Origin: an uncultured Desulfovibrionaceae bacterium
GTDB taxonomy: Bacteria; Desulfobacterota; Desulfovibrionia; Desulfovibrionales; Desulfovibrionaceae
Direction: 5' to 3'
DNA: 64,000 nt
NCBI GenBank assembly: GCA_944325195.1
Contig: CALUZB010000008.1
Span: 62,001 to 126,000, forward strand
Below the pieces are notes generated by a model, which was not told the DNA's origin, made no database searches, and saw only the letters and a list, made by a program, of their open reading frames with translations. The position numbers were made by a program, and so were the translations under genes. The first letter of the stretch is position 1, and each line of letters opens with the position of its first letter. Below are positions 27,994 to 38,350 of the stretch, piece after piece.

Positions 27994-30900
27994 ATGTTGC
28001 GCAAATTCAGTTATCTCGTACTGGTTATTCTGACTATGCTTGCCACCCGCCCGCCAACTTGGGCGGCCACCCCCTTTGACGTGCCGGACAGGGATGGCCT
28101 GTTCCGCTTTCTGCTGCTGGAGCCGGGTGAAATGGGCGAAAGCCTTGAAGACGATGATGAGCCCTCAGCTTTCGATCTGAGCCGGCAGGAGCTTGCAGCC
28201 ATGCGCGTGGGCGCTGATTACTGGCGGCAGTTGCTGCAGCCGGGCGCGGCCAACACCAGCCCTCTGCTCATCCAGGTGCGCACGGTAAATGAATACGACG
28301 ATAACGCCAGCGCCTACAGTCCGACTCTGGAAACCGGCCCGTTTGCGGGCTACACCCTACTCTCCGGGGCTCTAGTCGGGAACTGGTTCGGGGAAAGCGG
28401 CAGCGCCTACAATAATCTGCTGGCCTACATTGAAATCAACCGGGGCTCGAACCCCAGCGGAGAATGGTACACCGGGCCCATGGCCTCGCTTCCCCAAAAC
28501 GGCGACCTGGCTGACCTGGCTTCCACGCTTCTGCACGAGTTAGGACACGCCTTGGGTATGATGGCAGCTATTGATGATAACACCGCCTCCTTATCAGACC
28601 TTTCCTTTGCAGACAACATCAACCTCTGGACCACGGGCCTGCGCGATATCAACGGCAACGCCGCCCAACCGGGTATGGTTATCAGACCTACCCCGGCCGC
28701 CGGCGCATTCGTTACCAACGGGGATATAGCCTACAGCGGCGTTTACTTCACCGGCAAGCATGTGCAGGAAGTGCTCAACGGGGCTGAAATTGCCTTTGCC
28801 AGCGATCCGGACGGCTCCAGAGACGGCGGCACGCCCCCCTCTCCGGTTCCCGGCCTCCCAATCAACGGCTGGGAAGGCGGAAGCCCGGAATTCAGCCACA
28901 TCGAGTTGCAGAACAGCCTGATGAGCCACCAGGCCTATCGCAACTGGAATACTTTCATGGAAGCGGAACTGGCCGCCATGCAGGACGTGGGCCTGCAAAT
29001 CGACCGCCGTGACTGGTACGGCTATTCCATCTATAATAGCGGCACAGCAGGCGACCTGCGCGAATTTGTCAACACCAACCCCTACTACGCCCGCAGCAAC
29101 GGCACCCGGCTGGAAGGCCAGCCCAACCTCACCCCCTGGGGAGTTGGCCTGCATGTGTACGGCAGTTATAACAACATCACCCAAGCGGCGGATCTGCTGG
29201 CGGACGGAGCCTACGCCCTGGGCATTCGAGTGGAGGGCTCCGGCAACCAGCTCAGCGTGGCACCCGGTGTGCGGGTGCATGCCGACGGCACAGGCGGCAC
29301 GGCCCTGCTGGTTTCCTACGGCAAGGAGCATTCCCTGACGCTGCAGGGGGAGGCCCAAGCCCTGGGACAAGGCGGCATAGCCGCGCGCTTTGATTTCGGC
29401 GACAATGAAATGGGCAATAATATGGAATATCGGGGCTCGTATATCCGTACTACCGGAGATTATGACGAGGCCACCCGAACCTGGGATATTGATACCCGGG
29501 CCACGCTCCCAGACGAGTTGGAAGGCCCACTGGTCAACAGTTTCAATGTGACCGGACGTCTGGCCGGCAGTGCCGCCGCCATTTATATTTCTGAAAATGC
29601 CCTGGTGGAGAACATCAACATCATGTCCGGGGCGGAAATCAGCGGCGACATCATCTCCAAGTGGGATCCGGAAGATCCGCGCATTCAATACAGCGGCCCC
29701 AGCACTGATCTGCACACCACTCTGACTTTCGGCCTTACCCCGGACAGCCTGGGCGCAGCCACCGCCACGCCGGATCAGAACTTTGCCCTGACCTTGAATG
29801 ACGGCATATACGGAGCTGAAAGCCTGGATATGAGCGTGGAGGGCGGCCGACTGAACATAGCAGGGCCGGTGGAGGTTTATTCACTGGAAAACAACGCTCA
29901 TCTGGCCCTGTACGGGCTGAACCCGGTAATGGTCACAGACAACTTCACCAATACCGCCGAGGCCACTCTGGAAACCGGGTTCAACGCCGCCGGTCAGGTA
30001 ACCGGGGTTATGGCCGCCGGGGCCGATGTGGACGGGAACTGGTTTCTGACCCCACTACCAGACTTCTACTCCAGCAACAACTACATCACGCCGCAGACCG
30101 CCGTCACGCTTACAGACGGAACTCCGGTATCCGGATTTTCCAGTGTGGCCTTGGGGCAGAACAGCTCCCCCACTCTGAGCTTCGCCTTATTAAGTACCGA
30201 TCCAAACGCTCCCACCATCAGCGCAAGCCGTGCCCCCGACGCCTACAGCCGATATGCCGAAAACCAAGGTGCGGCCAATCTTGGGCGCTCCCTGCCGGAA
30301 ATTGCAGAACTGGCCCGGGGGGATATGCGCGCCCTGTTTACCGCCCTGGACTTTTCCCGCCCGGACGGAAACACGGTGCAAAGCGCCCTTGCTCAATTGA
30401 GCGCCGAACCCTACGATATCGCGGCCCGAACAGCCTTGCGCCAACAACAGGAGTTCAACACCATGTTGTTGGGGCGGCTGTTGAGCAATGAAGCTGCACG
30501 GCGCCACGCCGCCCGGCAAGCCGCCGTCAACGCGCCCGCCGCAGGCGATACACCGGATAACGAATACCCAACCGCAAACCACAATCCAGGCACTGACGCG
30601 CCCGCCCATACCTGGCAGGCCTGGCTTACTCCTTTCGGCTCCGCCGCCCGACAAAAAGATCACAACGGCACGGCCGGTTGGTCCAGTAGCGGCATAGGGG
30701 CATTGGGCGGCATCGAGCAGAGCCTGGACAGCGGCCTGACCTGGGGGCTGCACCTGGCGTTTGCCGCCCGCGATACCGACATCAACGGGCACCACGATGC
30801 CCGACTGAGCACCCAAGGCATCTATCTCGGCAGTCAGGCCCTATATAACCCGGAGCAGTGGGACGGTTTCTATCTTACAGGTCAGGCCCGACTGGGTGTT

Positions 30901-31458
30901 GAAGAAAATAAGCTGCAGAGGAATATCTCCTTTAACGGCTATCATCGCCAAAATGAAAGCGATTGGACCGGCCTGGCCGGCGGCGCTCTGTTGGGAGCAG
31001 GAAAAGACTGGACTTGGGAAAACCTTACTGCCGGGCCGCTGGCCTGGGCGGAATACGGATTTGCCCACCGCCCCAGCCTGAACGAAACAGGTGGAGGCGC
31101 CAGCAGCCTTGACCTGGACAACGAGCTATACCAAAGCCTGAGCTTTGCTTTAGGCGCGCACGTCGGCGCTGCCGCACAACTTACTGACAAGCTTGATCTG
31201 CAGGCCGATCTACTCGCTGCCTGGCGTCATGAATTGCTGGACAATCCCTTCCACAGCAGCGCCGTCTTTCAGGGCTATGAAAGCGTGGGGTTCGAGTCTG
31301 CCACTGAACTGGTGGGGCGCGACGCCCTTCTGCTGCAGGGCAGCATGCGCATAGATCATGTGGATAACGTGTTTACTCAACTGGAGTTAGGCGGTGAGTT
31401 CTTCCGAACCGACAATGCGGCGATAAACGTTTCTTTAAGTGTGGGCTGGGAATTTTAA
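27994..31458 (+). CDS. Type V autotransporter with zincin-like passenger
   Basis: 1154 residues. Signal peptide at about 1-25. The passenger contains the zinc-protease motif HELGHALGM (His181, Glu182, His185), followed by a conserved-looking block LMSHQAYRNWNTFMEAELAAMQDVG (about 308-332, in parts) and then a beta-helix-like region rich in short repeats (about 340-800). The last ~280 residues form an autotransporter beta-barrel ending in the typical aromatic terminus (VGWEF). The passenger would be exported to the cell surface. The third metzincin ligand expected in HExxHxxGxxH/D is absent (Ala at that place), so proteolysis is uncertain. AAGGAG precedes ATG; a strong terminator follows. Confidence 0.88.
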   Translation: MLRKFSYLVLVILTMLATRPPTWAATPFDVPDRDGLFRFLLLEPGEMGESLEDDDEPSAFDLSRQELAAMRVGADYWRQLLQPGAANTSPLLIQVRTVNEYDDNASAYSPTLETGPFAGYTLLSGALVGNWFGESGSAYNNLLAYIEINRGSNPSGEWYTGPMASLPQNGDLADLASTLLHELGHALGMMAAIDDNTASLSDLSFADNINLWTTGLRDINGNAAQPGMVIRPTPAAGAFVTNGDIAYSGVYFTGKHVQEVLNGAEIAFASDPDGSRDGGTPPSPVPGLPINGWEGGSPEFSHIELQNSLMSHQAYRNWNTFMEAELAAMQDVGLQIDRRDWYGYSIYNSGTAGDLREFVNTNPYYARSNGTRLEGQPNLTPWGVGLHVYGSYNNITQAADLLADGAYALGIRVEGSGNQLSVAPGVRVHADGTGGTALLVSYGKEHSLTLQGEAQALGQGGIAARFDFGDNEMGNNMEYRGSYIRTTGDYDEATRTWDIDTRATLPDELEGPLVNSFNVTGRLAGSAAAIYISENALVENINIMSGAEISGDIISKWDPEDPRIQYSGPSTDLHTTLTFGLTPDSLGAATATPDQNFALTLNDGIYGAESLDMSVEGGRLNIAGPVEVYSLENNAHLALYGLNPVMVTDNFTNTAEATLETGFNAAGQVTGVMAAGADVDGNWFLTPLPDFYSSNNYITPQTAVTLTDGTPVSGFSSVALGQNSSPTLSFALLSTDPNAPTISASRAPDAYSRYAENQGAANLGRSLPEIAELARGDMRALFTALDFSRPDGNTVQSALAQLSAEPYDIAARTALRQQQEFNTMLLGRLLSNEAARRHAARQAAVNAPAAGDTPDNEYPTANHNPGTDAPAHTWQAWLTPFGSAARQKDHNGTAGWSSSGIGALGGIEQSLDSGLTWGLHLAFAARDTDINGHHDARLSTQGIYLGSQALYNPEQWDGFYLTGQARLGVEENKLQRNISFNGYHRQNESDWTGLAGGALLGAGKDWTWENLTAGPLAWAEYGFAHRPSLNETGGGASSLDLDNELYQSLSFALGAHVGAAAQLTDKLDLQADLLAAWRHELLDNPFHSSAVFQGYESVGFESATELVGRDALLLQGSMRIDHVDNVFTQLELGGEFFRTDNAAINVSLSVGWEF

Positions 31459-31463
31459 TCCGC

Positions 31464-31530
31464 GCCGCCGCCGGCTGTTTTCAGAAACAAACATAAAACA
31501 GTCGGAGCGGCGGCTTTTCCGCCGATTTTT
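31464..31530 (+). terminator. Intrinsic terminator of the autotransporter, with overlapping second hairpin
   Basis: Long stem GCCGCCG (31464-31470) with CGGCGGC (31508-31514), continued by CCGGCTGTTTT with AAAACAGTCGG, then TTTT. The last arm can instead pair as GGCGG-cttttCCGCC, followed by GATTTTT, so two alternative terminator hairpins overlap. Confidence 0.88.
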
Positions 31531-32013
<483 letters not shown>

Positions 32014-33579
32014 GTGCGTTTAACTTTAACCCATAAATTCGTCGGGGCTATTCTGATTGCACTGATAACCTGCTGCACCGTGGTTCTTTGCGTTTCCATC
32101 CATTTTATGCGGATACCTTTGGACCAGGAGCTTGATCAAGACATCCGCGAAATGCAGCACATCCTCTATACCGTAAACAACACAATCATTACCAACTTTA
32201 AAAAACAGGTGACGCTTCTGACCCGTAATCCGCAGTTAATAAATGCCGTAAGAGATTTTGACTATGAGCAGGTTATGCTCCTCTCCAAACAGTTCATGCA
32301 AGATACAAATATTGATTTTATAACTGTATCCAACAAAACCGGCATGGTAATCTGGCATGGGCATTCACATAAATGGCAAAACCTCATGGAAACATCTGTT
32401 GAAAAGATAAACAAAGAGCAATTAGTGGCTGTTGCATCTAAAACTGAATCTCTCTATTCTTTACGGGTCAGCCAACCTGTACGGTCAGAAGATGAGCTTG
32501 TGGGCACACTTTCCATTGGTATTGATCTGACCACTCCAGACTATATCGACTGGCTTAAAAGCTTAAGCAGTATGGAAATAGCCTTCTTCAAGGACGATGT
32601 ATGCATAATGAGCAGCATCATCAGAGACGGCAAACATCTTGTGGGCGAGAAACTGAAGCCAAGGATAGCTGAAGCAGTGTTAAAAAACGGCGAAATCTGC
32701 TTCATACATGATGATATTTTCGGCTCTGAATACAATGCGGCCTATTGGCCGTTGAAAACCACAGATGGAAAAATTGTCGGAATATGGTTTGCGGGCATGC
32801 CAATTGATAAGATGCTGGAACTTGAACGACTGGGCATAATGAAAAGCATTTGCATCACGATTATTCTGCTTATCATCATGCTGGTTATTTTCAGCGCCAT
32901 TGGTCTACACATCAGCGCGCCTGTGCGGGAGATAACCCGCTACATTATTGACGTATCAAACAATAAAAAAGGAGCCGCACTGCATATTTACAGCAACGAC
33001 GATATGGGCAAACTGTCTGAACATCTGCGCAATATGGTGCTGTCTTTACAGGCCCGTACTGAACAGTTCCGCGAGTTGTCTTACCGCGATCAACTGACCG
33101 GGCTGTGGAACCGGCGCTATTTCATGGAGTCAATCCAACGTGAAATAGCTCTGTCGATTCGCCATGGATATGAACTGAGCCTCGGCATAGCCGATATCGA
33201 CCACTTCAAAAAAGTTAACGATACCTATGGGCACGATGCGGGAGATGTAGTATTGAAGCATATTGCCGATATCCTGCGGCAAAATCTGCGCAGTTCCGAT
33301 ATTGTGGCCCGCTACGGCGGAGAAGAATTCATTATCTTACTGCATAACACAAATCTGGAAGAAGCAACCAAGCTGTTCGAACATCTGCGCCGGCTTTGTG
33401 AGCAGTCAAGTGTGACCGTAAACAACCAATCCATTTGTGTAACCGTGAGCTTCGGACTGGTCACGCTCCCGAAAGATACACAGCTTCCGGAAGAAGCACT
33501 GATAAAACACGCCGATATGGCGCTGTACCAATCAAAAAGAAATGGACGCAACCAAGTTACAGCAAGGATGGCAATCTGA
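32014..33579 (+). CDS. Membrane diguanylate cyclase (Cache-HAMP-GGDEF)
   Basis: 521 residues. First membrane helix at about 10-30, periplasmic Cache-like sensor (about 35-280), second helix (about 284-306), HAMP (about 306-355) and GGDEF domain. The active site is GGEEF (about 434-438), with an intact inhibitory site RSSD five residues before it, so the enzyme should make c-di-GMP with product inhibition. The start is GTG with CCGGAG upstream. The ligand is unknown. An SSR tract upstream could make expression phase-variable. Confidence 0.93.
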   Translation: MRLTLTHKFVGAILIALITCCTVVLCVSIHFMRIPLDQELDQDIREMQHILYTVNNTIITNFKKQVTLLTRNPQLINAVRDFDYEQVMLLSKQFMQDTNIDFITVSNKTGMVIWHGHSHKWQNLMETSVEKINKEQLVAVASKTESLYSLRVSQPVRSEDELVGTLSIGIDLTTPDYIDWLKSLSSMEIAFFKDDVCIMSSIIRDGKHLVGEKLKPRIAEAVLKNGEICFIHDDIFGSEYNAAYWPLKTTDGKIVGIWFAGMPIDKMLELERLGIMKSICITIILLIIMLVIFSAIGLHISAPVREITRYIIDVSNNKKGAALHIYSNDDMGKLSEHLRNMVLSLQARTEQFRELSYRDQLTGLWNRRYFMESIQREIALSIRHGYELSLGIADIDHFKKVNDTYGHDAGDVVLKHIADILRQNLRSSDIVARYGGEEFIILLHNTNLEEATKLFEHLRRLCEQSSVTVNNQSICVTVSFGLVTLPKDTQLPEEALIKHADMALYQSKRNGRNQVTARMAI

Positions 33580-33730
33580 ATAACATTGCACCCGCCCCAT
33601 CAAGCCTTTCAGCTTAAAGCAAATCGTGAGCACTCGCGCCGCAGACAATGGAGCGGGTCCGCCGCGGCCTGAACCGCTGACTTTAAAATATATCACAAAG
33701 TCAATCGCCCTGGAGCCCTCTTACATAGCC

Positions 33731-33823
33731 TTATCGGCAGATGACCGGCGCAGCGGAAAACACAATCAGCAGCAGAGTAATCATCCCAACGGATAGCTTA
33801 AGCTTCGGCAAGCGCGGCAGCAC
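33731..33823 (-). CDS. Possible 30-residue single-helix peptide after znuB
   Basis: GTG-started frame, 20 bases past znuB: a basic start (LPRLPKLKL), one hydrophobic helix (MITLLLIVFSAAPV) and a short end (ICR). It resembles small membrane peptides, but the start has a badly placed ribosome site. Low confidence. Confidence 0.25.
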   Translation of the reverse strand: MLPRLPKLKLSVGMITLLLIVFSAAPVICR

Positions 33824-33842
33824 CTTTCCGGTTTTACCGCCT

Positions 33843-34691
33843 CTACCGCTTTTTCGGCAACGCTCTGAGATTATTCAGCTTCGCCCATAACAGGCTGACC
33901 GCAAAAACCGTACTGGCAACCAGAATGATCATGGCTCCGGCGGCAAGGTCAAATATGGCGGCAAGGATCAGGCCAGTCACGCAAAAAAAACCGCTGGCCA
34001 GCACCGCCAGCAACATCACCCCCCGGAAGGTTCCGGCATGACGCGCGGCCACAGCCGGCGGAAGAGTAAACAAAGCCATAACCAGAAGCAGGCCCACTAC
34101 TCTGATCAACATCACCACGCACACAGCCGCCAGCACTACCAGTAAATGATGCAGAAAGTTTGTGGGCAAACCCCGGCTGGCTGCAAAATCACGGTCAAAG
34201 GTAAAGGCCAGCAGGCTTTGGAAACCGGCTGCCGTCAGGGTGAGCACCAACCCGTCCAGCGCCAGCATCAGCAGAATATCATTATCCGATACAGCCAGAA
34301 TATTGCCGAACAGATAGGTACCCAAATCGGCCCGGTAGCCGGGCGTAAGATCAATCAGCACAATACCGGTTGCCATGCCCACAGCCCAAAGCACTCCGAT
34401 CAAGATTTCATTATTGGTTTTACTCCGCAGCGACAATACCGACATCAACAGAGCGGCGGCAACTGAAAAGGCCAAAGTCAGCGGCAGTACCGGCAAGCCG
34501 AGGAACAAGGCGAGACCCACCCCGCCATAAGCGGTGTGCGCCACCCCACCGGCCAGAAACAACATACGGTTGGCCGCCACCAAAGTTCCCACCACCCCAC
34601 AGGCCACAGACGCCAGCAAACCGGCCAGCAGGGCGTTCTGCATGAACGGCATACTGAGCACTGTTCCCAAATCAATAACATCGGGCTGCAT
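33843..34691 (-). CDS. znuB: Zinc/manganese-type ABC transporter permease
   Basis: 282 residues with 7-8 hydrophobic helices, ABC-3 family. The ATG at 34691 is chosen because it shares its A with the TAA stop of the upstream ATPase (TAATG overlap); a start 20 codons upstream would lie inside that gene. Together with the ATPase and the histidine-rich binding protein it forms a metal importer, most likely for zinc. Confidence 0.9.
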   Translation of the reverse strand: MQPDVIDLGTVLSMPFMQNALLAGLLASVACGVVGTLVAANRMLFLAGGVAHTAYGGVGLALFLGLPVLPLTLAFSVAAALLMSVLSLRSKTNNEILIGVLWAVGMATGIVLIDLTPGYRADLGTYLFGNILAVSDNDILLMLALDGLVLTLTAAGFQSLLAFTFDRDFAASRGLPTNFLHHLLVVLAAVCVVMLIRVVGLLLVMALFTLPPAVAARHAGTFRGVMLLAVLASGFFCVTGLILAAIFDLAAGAMIILVASTVFAVSLLWAKLNNLRALPKKR

Positions 34692-35578
34692 TACAACCAA
34701 CCTTCCCGCCCACTGCCGGCACTGTCTGAAGGCGGACTGCAATGGGCGCATTCTTCACACTGATCCGCCCGGCTGTGCGGAATATGCTTGATGAAGTGGT
34801 CAAATGGGCACGACTGAGGGTGAGTACCATAGAGGATTTCCAGCATTTCCCGATTGGGGGTGTTGCCCGGGGCGGAGATGATTTCACGATTGACTGTGGC
34901 TATTGAAGTAAGCGGGCCGGTGGTGAGGGAAATATCGTGGCTGACCATTATAATGGTCATGGGCCCCCGGCCTGAGGCGGAGTTTGCTGCATTTTCAAAG
35001 TCAGCACGGGAAAGTCCGGCCAGGAACTCATAAAAGCAGAACTTCCCTTGCGGATCTATGCTGGCTGTGGGCTCGTCCAACAGCAGGATCTCCGGGTCGG
35101 ACGCAAGTGCCCGGGCAATCAGCACCCGTTGCTTCTGGCCGCCGGAAAGTTCGCTTACCTGCCGCTCGGCACAATCGGCAAGTCCAACCATGCGCAAGGC
35201 CTCACGGGCCCGCCCGGCCCCCTCGCCCCGCCGGCTCCAATGCCGCCCGAACCCCAGAGGCAAGGCCCGCCGATTCACCTGCCCGGTCAACACTGCCTCA
35301 AATACCGTAATGGGAATATTAAAGGAAGCCGTGGAAAATTGCGGCACATAACCGATTTTATGCCGCATCCCGGCGGGCGGCTGCCCGAAAATCCGCACAG
35401 AACCGGACTGAGGTTGCAACAACCCCAGAATCAACCTGGTTAAGGTGGTTTTACCGCCGCCGTTCGGCCCGAAAAGACCTACAAACTCGCCGACTCCCAC
35501 CCGCAAAGAGGCATTCACCAGCACCGGCTCAACATCATAAGCGAAACTGACCTTATCTATCTCCACAGCCCACGACAT
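34691..35578 (-). CDS. znuC: Zinc-type ABC transporter ATPase with Cys/His-rich tail
   Basis: 295 residues. Walker A GPNGGGKTT (about 39-47), signature LSGGQ (about 140-144), Walker B LLLDEP, H-loop in VSHD. The ATG at 35578 has GGAAAAG upstream; more distal starts lack a site. After the ATPase domain there is an unusual C-terminal tail with CPFDHFIKHIPH and CEECAHC, a likely metal-binding segment. It sits between the binding protein and permease genes. Confidence 0.9.
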   Translation of the reverse strand: MSWAVEIDKVSFAYDVEPVLVNASLRVGVGEFVGLFGPNGGGKTTLTRLILGLLQPQSGSVRIFGQPPAGMRHKIGYVPQFSTASFNIPITVFEAVLTGQVNRRALPLGFGRHWSRRGEGAGRAREALRMVGLADCAERQVSELSGGQKQRVLIARALASDPEILLLDEPTASIDPQGKFCFYEFLAGLSRADFENAANSASGRGPMTIIMVSHDISLTTGPLTSIATVNREIISAPGNTPNREMLEILYGTHPQSCPFDHFIKHIPHSRADQCEECAHCSPPSDSAGSGREGWL

Positions 35579-35725
35579 AAGCTTTTCCATAGTGGTTGAA
35601 AGCATTGAAAGCAACTGGCTATCGGTATTGAAAACCTGGGGGACAGTCCTGTCCAACCCCCTGGACAACCCGCAACCTGCCGCAGCGGCAAAGCAAGCAC
35701 ACCTGAAAGATAAACAAATGAGTGC

Positions 35726-36832
35726 TCACTTTGTGTCGCCCTGACTGCTGATAGCCGCCGCAGCTTCCCTGATGGCCTGCAACGGATTATAGCCCAGCGG
35801 GTCCAGCAACTCCACCCGGCCGCCCGGCAGATGTGCGGCCACAGTTTCCGCCACTCCCGGGTTGAACTCTTTCTGAACAAAGATAACGCTTATTCCTTTA
35901 GAGCGCGCTTCCTGGATAGTGATGGCCAGACTGGTAGGCGTGGGTTCCTTGCCGTCATGCTCCACCGCCATTTGGGTAAGCGCATATTCCCTGGCAAAAT
36001 AGCTCCAGGAAGGATGAAACACCAGGAAAATCCGTTTGCTTTCCGGTAATCCGGCCAACAGACTTTTTGCATCAGCGTCAACAGCATCAATCTGAGCAAC
36101 CAAGGCCTGATAGTTCTTATCAAAATAGGCCGCCTGCTCCGGCATCTGCTCCGAAAGACCGGCGCAAACCACCGCCGCCAAACGCTTCAGCAGGGTTGGG
36201 GACATCCACACATGCGGGTCATTCCCGTCATAGTCATGATGTTCATGCCCCAAATGCTCTTGAGCGGAATGGGCCGCCGGAGTGTTTGCAGCGGCCGGCC
36301 CCTGTCCGCCTTCAGAAGCGGAAGCACCCGCTTCAGCGGGGTTTGTTTTTCCCCCAACTGTTTTCCCGTCCGCCTCGCCGGAAGTCTTCATCTCTCCCGC
36401 CCCGGCAAACCCGGAAGGGGTATAACCATGCGCATTTGCCAGAAGCAACCGGTCATGGACGAGCGGCCCAATCAGATCAACCACCTGCAACTTGCAGTCC
36501 AGAGAGCCCAAGCGCCCCAGCCACACTTCCTCCACCGGAGTTCCCAGATTGAAGTAGATGTCCGCCTGACTGAAAATGGCCAGTTGCGACGACTTTGGTT
36601 CAAAGGTGTGCGGATCGTACCCCGCCGGAATCAGGGAGATGGAGTCCACAAACTCCCCGCCGATGCGGTCGATGATAAACCGGATCGGGGGCAGAGAACA
36701 GGCCGCTTTAACCCGTGGCGTTCCGGCCGGATAATCATTTTTAAATGCGGTTTCCGATTCGGGCGACTGAGAAAAAGCAGGAAGAGAAGAACACCACAAT
36801 GCGGCGATGACAAAAACAATTTTCCTTAGCAT
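35726..36832 (-). CDS. znuA: Zinc-type periplasmic binding protein (cluster A-I)
   Basis: 368 residues with a signal peptide (LRKIVFVIAALWCSSLPAFS). Metal ligands expected in the family are visible: His in GYDPHTFEP, His in NDPHVWMSP and His in VFHPSWSYF. A flexible insert (about 150-215) ends in the His-rich HLGHEHHDYD, typical of ZnuA zinc-acquisition loops. The ATG at 36832 has AGGAACAGG upstream. It is first of the three-gene importer unit. No clear Zur box was identified. Confidence 0.9.
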   Translation of the reverse strand: MLRKIVFVIAALWCSSLPAFSQSPESETAFKNDYPAGTPRVKAACSLPPIRFIIDRIGGEFVDSISLIPAGYDPHTFEPKSSQLAIFSQADIYFNLGTPVEEVWLGRLGSLDCKLQVVDLIGPLVHDRLLLANAHGYTPSGFAGAGEMKTSGEADGKTVGGKTNPAEAGASASEGGQGPAAANTPAAHSAQEHLGHEHHDYDGNDPHVWMSPTLLKRLAAVVCAGLSEQMPEQAAYFDKNYQALVAQIDAVDADAKSLLAGLPESKRIFLVFHPSWSYFAREYALTQMAVEHDGKEPTPTSLAITIQEARSKGISVIFVQKEFNPGVAETVAAHLPGGRVELLDPLGYNPLQAIREAAAAISSQGDTK

Positions 36833-36918
36833 TACCTGTTCCTCAAAGGATTTTAGAAGTAGCTTTCCGGCGCAAACCGCGCGTTCAGCCAACATGTATC
36901 AAAACTACTTTACGGTTT

Positions 36919-36975
36919 AAAACCGCCCCTTTGGGGTGAAAACATTTGACAATCGGCCTTGCCGATGATTAGCTT
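36919..36975 (+). repeat. Dispersed intergenic element, copy 4
   Basis: CCCCTTTGGGG, then TTGACA (36946-36951) and a perfect ATCGGC-ctt-GCCGAT dyad (36952-36966), then GATTAGCTTA. This is the best-conserved copy. It reads toward ispG. Confidence 0.7.
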
Positions 36976-37140
36976 ACCCCCACCTTTTCCGCAAACTGCG
37001 GAGATTAATCCACAGCGAATGAAAGCCGGTTTGCGGAAGATGTGAGGCTAAAGCCACCCGGGGAGTGAATATGATATCTGTTTTCTTTAAAATTCACAAA
37101 CGACTTTTTCAGCGTAGTTGTCTTATCTGAAATACAAGTC

Positions 37141-37200
37141 TGAACCGCTCCTTTCCAGGGAAAACGGATTGACAAAATGACAAAGCCGATGAAATAATTC
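37141..37200 (+). repeat. Dispersed intergenic element, copy 5
   Basis: TGAACCGCTCCTTTCCAGGG, AAAACGGA, TTGACA (37169-37174), then AAAGCCGATGAAATAAT. Only the right half of the dyad (GCCGAT) is kept. It reads toward ispG; an AATAAT sits 18 bp after TTGACA. Confidence 0.6.
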
Positions 37201-37256
37201 TAACCCCGCCCCAAGGCGTGGTAATGTAAGCCGAACAATCGGCTGTGGACGGGAAC

Positions 37257-38348
37257 ATGCAAATCACAAACGAGCACATCAAGCGTAAACCAACCCGTGA
37301 AGTAAACATCGGTGGCGTGCGCATCGGCGGCAATAACCCCATTCGCGTGCAGAGCATGACCAATACCGACACCCGCGATGTAGCGGCCACCCTGGCCCAG
37401 ATCAACCGTCTGGCCGCTGCCGGCTGCGAACTGGTGCGTCTGGCCGTGCTGAATGAGGAAGCCGCGCGGGCCATTGGCAAGCTCAAAGCCGCCTCTCCCC
37501 TGCCCCTGGTGGCCGACATCCACTTCGACGCCCGCCTGGCCGTGGCCGCACTGGAAAACGGGGCGGACGCCCTGCGCATCAATCCCGGCAACATCGGCAG
37601 TCGGGCCAGAGTGGCTGAGGTGGCGGCGGCGGCCAAAAGCAAAGGCGCGCCGATCCGCATCGGGGTGAACAGCGGCTCGGTGGAAAAGGAACTTTTGCGT
37701 AAATACGGCGGCCCCACCCCGGAAGCGCTGGTGGAAAGCGCTCTGGGACATGTGCGTATTCTGGAAGATCTGGATTTCTTTGATATCAAAATTTCCATTA
37801 AATCATCATCTGTAATGGATACCATTGACGGCTATACCAGGCTTTCCGCTGCCTGCGACTATCCCCTGCATCTGGGCGTAACTGAGGCCGGAACAGCCAT
37901 GCGCGGAACCGTAAAATCAGCAATCGGCATCGGGGTATTGCTGTGGCAAGGCATTGGTGATACTTTGCGGGTTTCCCTCACTGCCGATCCGGTGGCGGAA
38001 ATTCCGGTGGCCTGGGAAATCCTGCGGGCCCTGAATCTGCGCCGACGCGGGCCGGAAATTGTGTCATGCCCCACTTGCGGCCGCACTGAAGTGGATTTGA
38101 TCGGGTTGACGGAAAAAGTGGAACAACGCCTGGCAGGCGAAACCGTGCCCATAAAAGTGGCGGTAATGGGCTGCGTGGTCAACGGGCCCGGCGAGGCGCG
38201 CGAGGCCGACATCGGACTGGCTGGCGGCCGGGGCAAAGGCATTATTTTCCGTCACGGTGAAATCATCCGCAAAGCGGGAAGCGAACAGGAATTGCTCGAC
38301 GCGTTCATGGAAGAATTGGACCTTTTGTTGAAACAAAAAAGAGGCTAA
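37257..38348 (+). CDS. ispG: IspG, HMBPP-forming iron-sulfur enzyme of the MEP pathway
   Basis: 363 residues, the common bacterial two-domain form. A TIM barrel ([10 protein letters not shown] start, then [15 protein letters not shown]) is followed by the ferredoxin-like domain with cluster ligands Cys at about 270 and 273 (SCPTCGR) and 305 ([10 protein letters not shown]), plus the Glu of GPGE. It converts MEcPP to HMBPP. The ATG at 37257 has GACGGGA upstream; a GTG at 37245 would add four residues. It begins the unit ispG-proS. Confidence 0.96.
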   Translation: MQITNEHIKRKPTREVNIGGVRIGGNNPIRVQSMTNTDTRDVAATLAQINRLAAAGCELVRLAVLNEEAARAIGKLKAASPLPLVADIHFDARLAVAALENGADALRINPGNIGSRARVAEVAAAAKSKGAPIRIGVNSGSVEKELLRKYGGPTPEALVESALGHVRILEDLDFFDIKISIKSSSVMDTIDGYTRLSAACDYPLHLGVTEAGTAMRGTVKSAIGIGVLLWQGIGDTLRVSLTADPVAEIPVAWEILRALNLRRRGPEIVSCPTCGRTEVDLIGLTEKVEQRLAGETVPIKVAVMGCVVNGPGEAREADIGLAGGRGKGIIFRHGEIIRKAGSEQELLDAFMEELDLLLKQKRG

Positions 38349-38350
38349 AT

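Larger units (their letters stand above)
36833..37256. other. Intergenic region between znuA and ispG (divergent)
   Basis: It contains two tandem copies of the dispersed element (copies 4 and 5), a hairpin TCCGCA-aac-TGCGGA near 36989-37003, and AGCCG-aacaat-CGGCT near 37229-37244 directly before ispG. Promoters for both genes must lie here. Confidence 0.5.
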
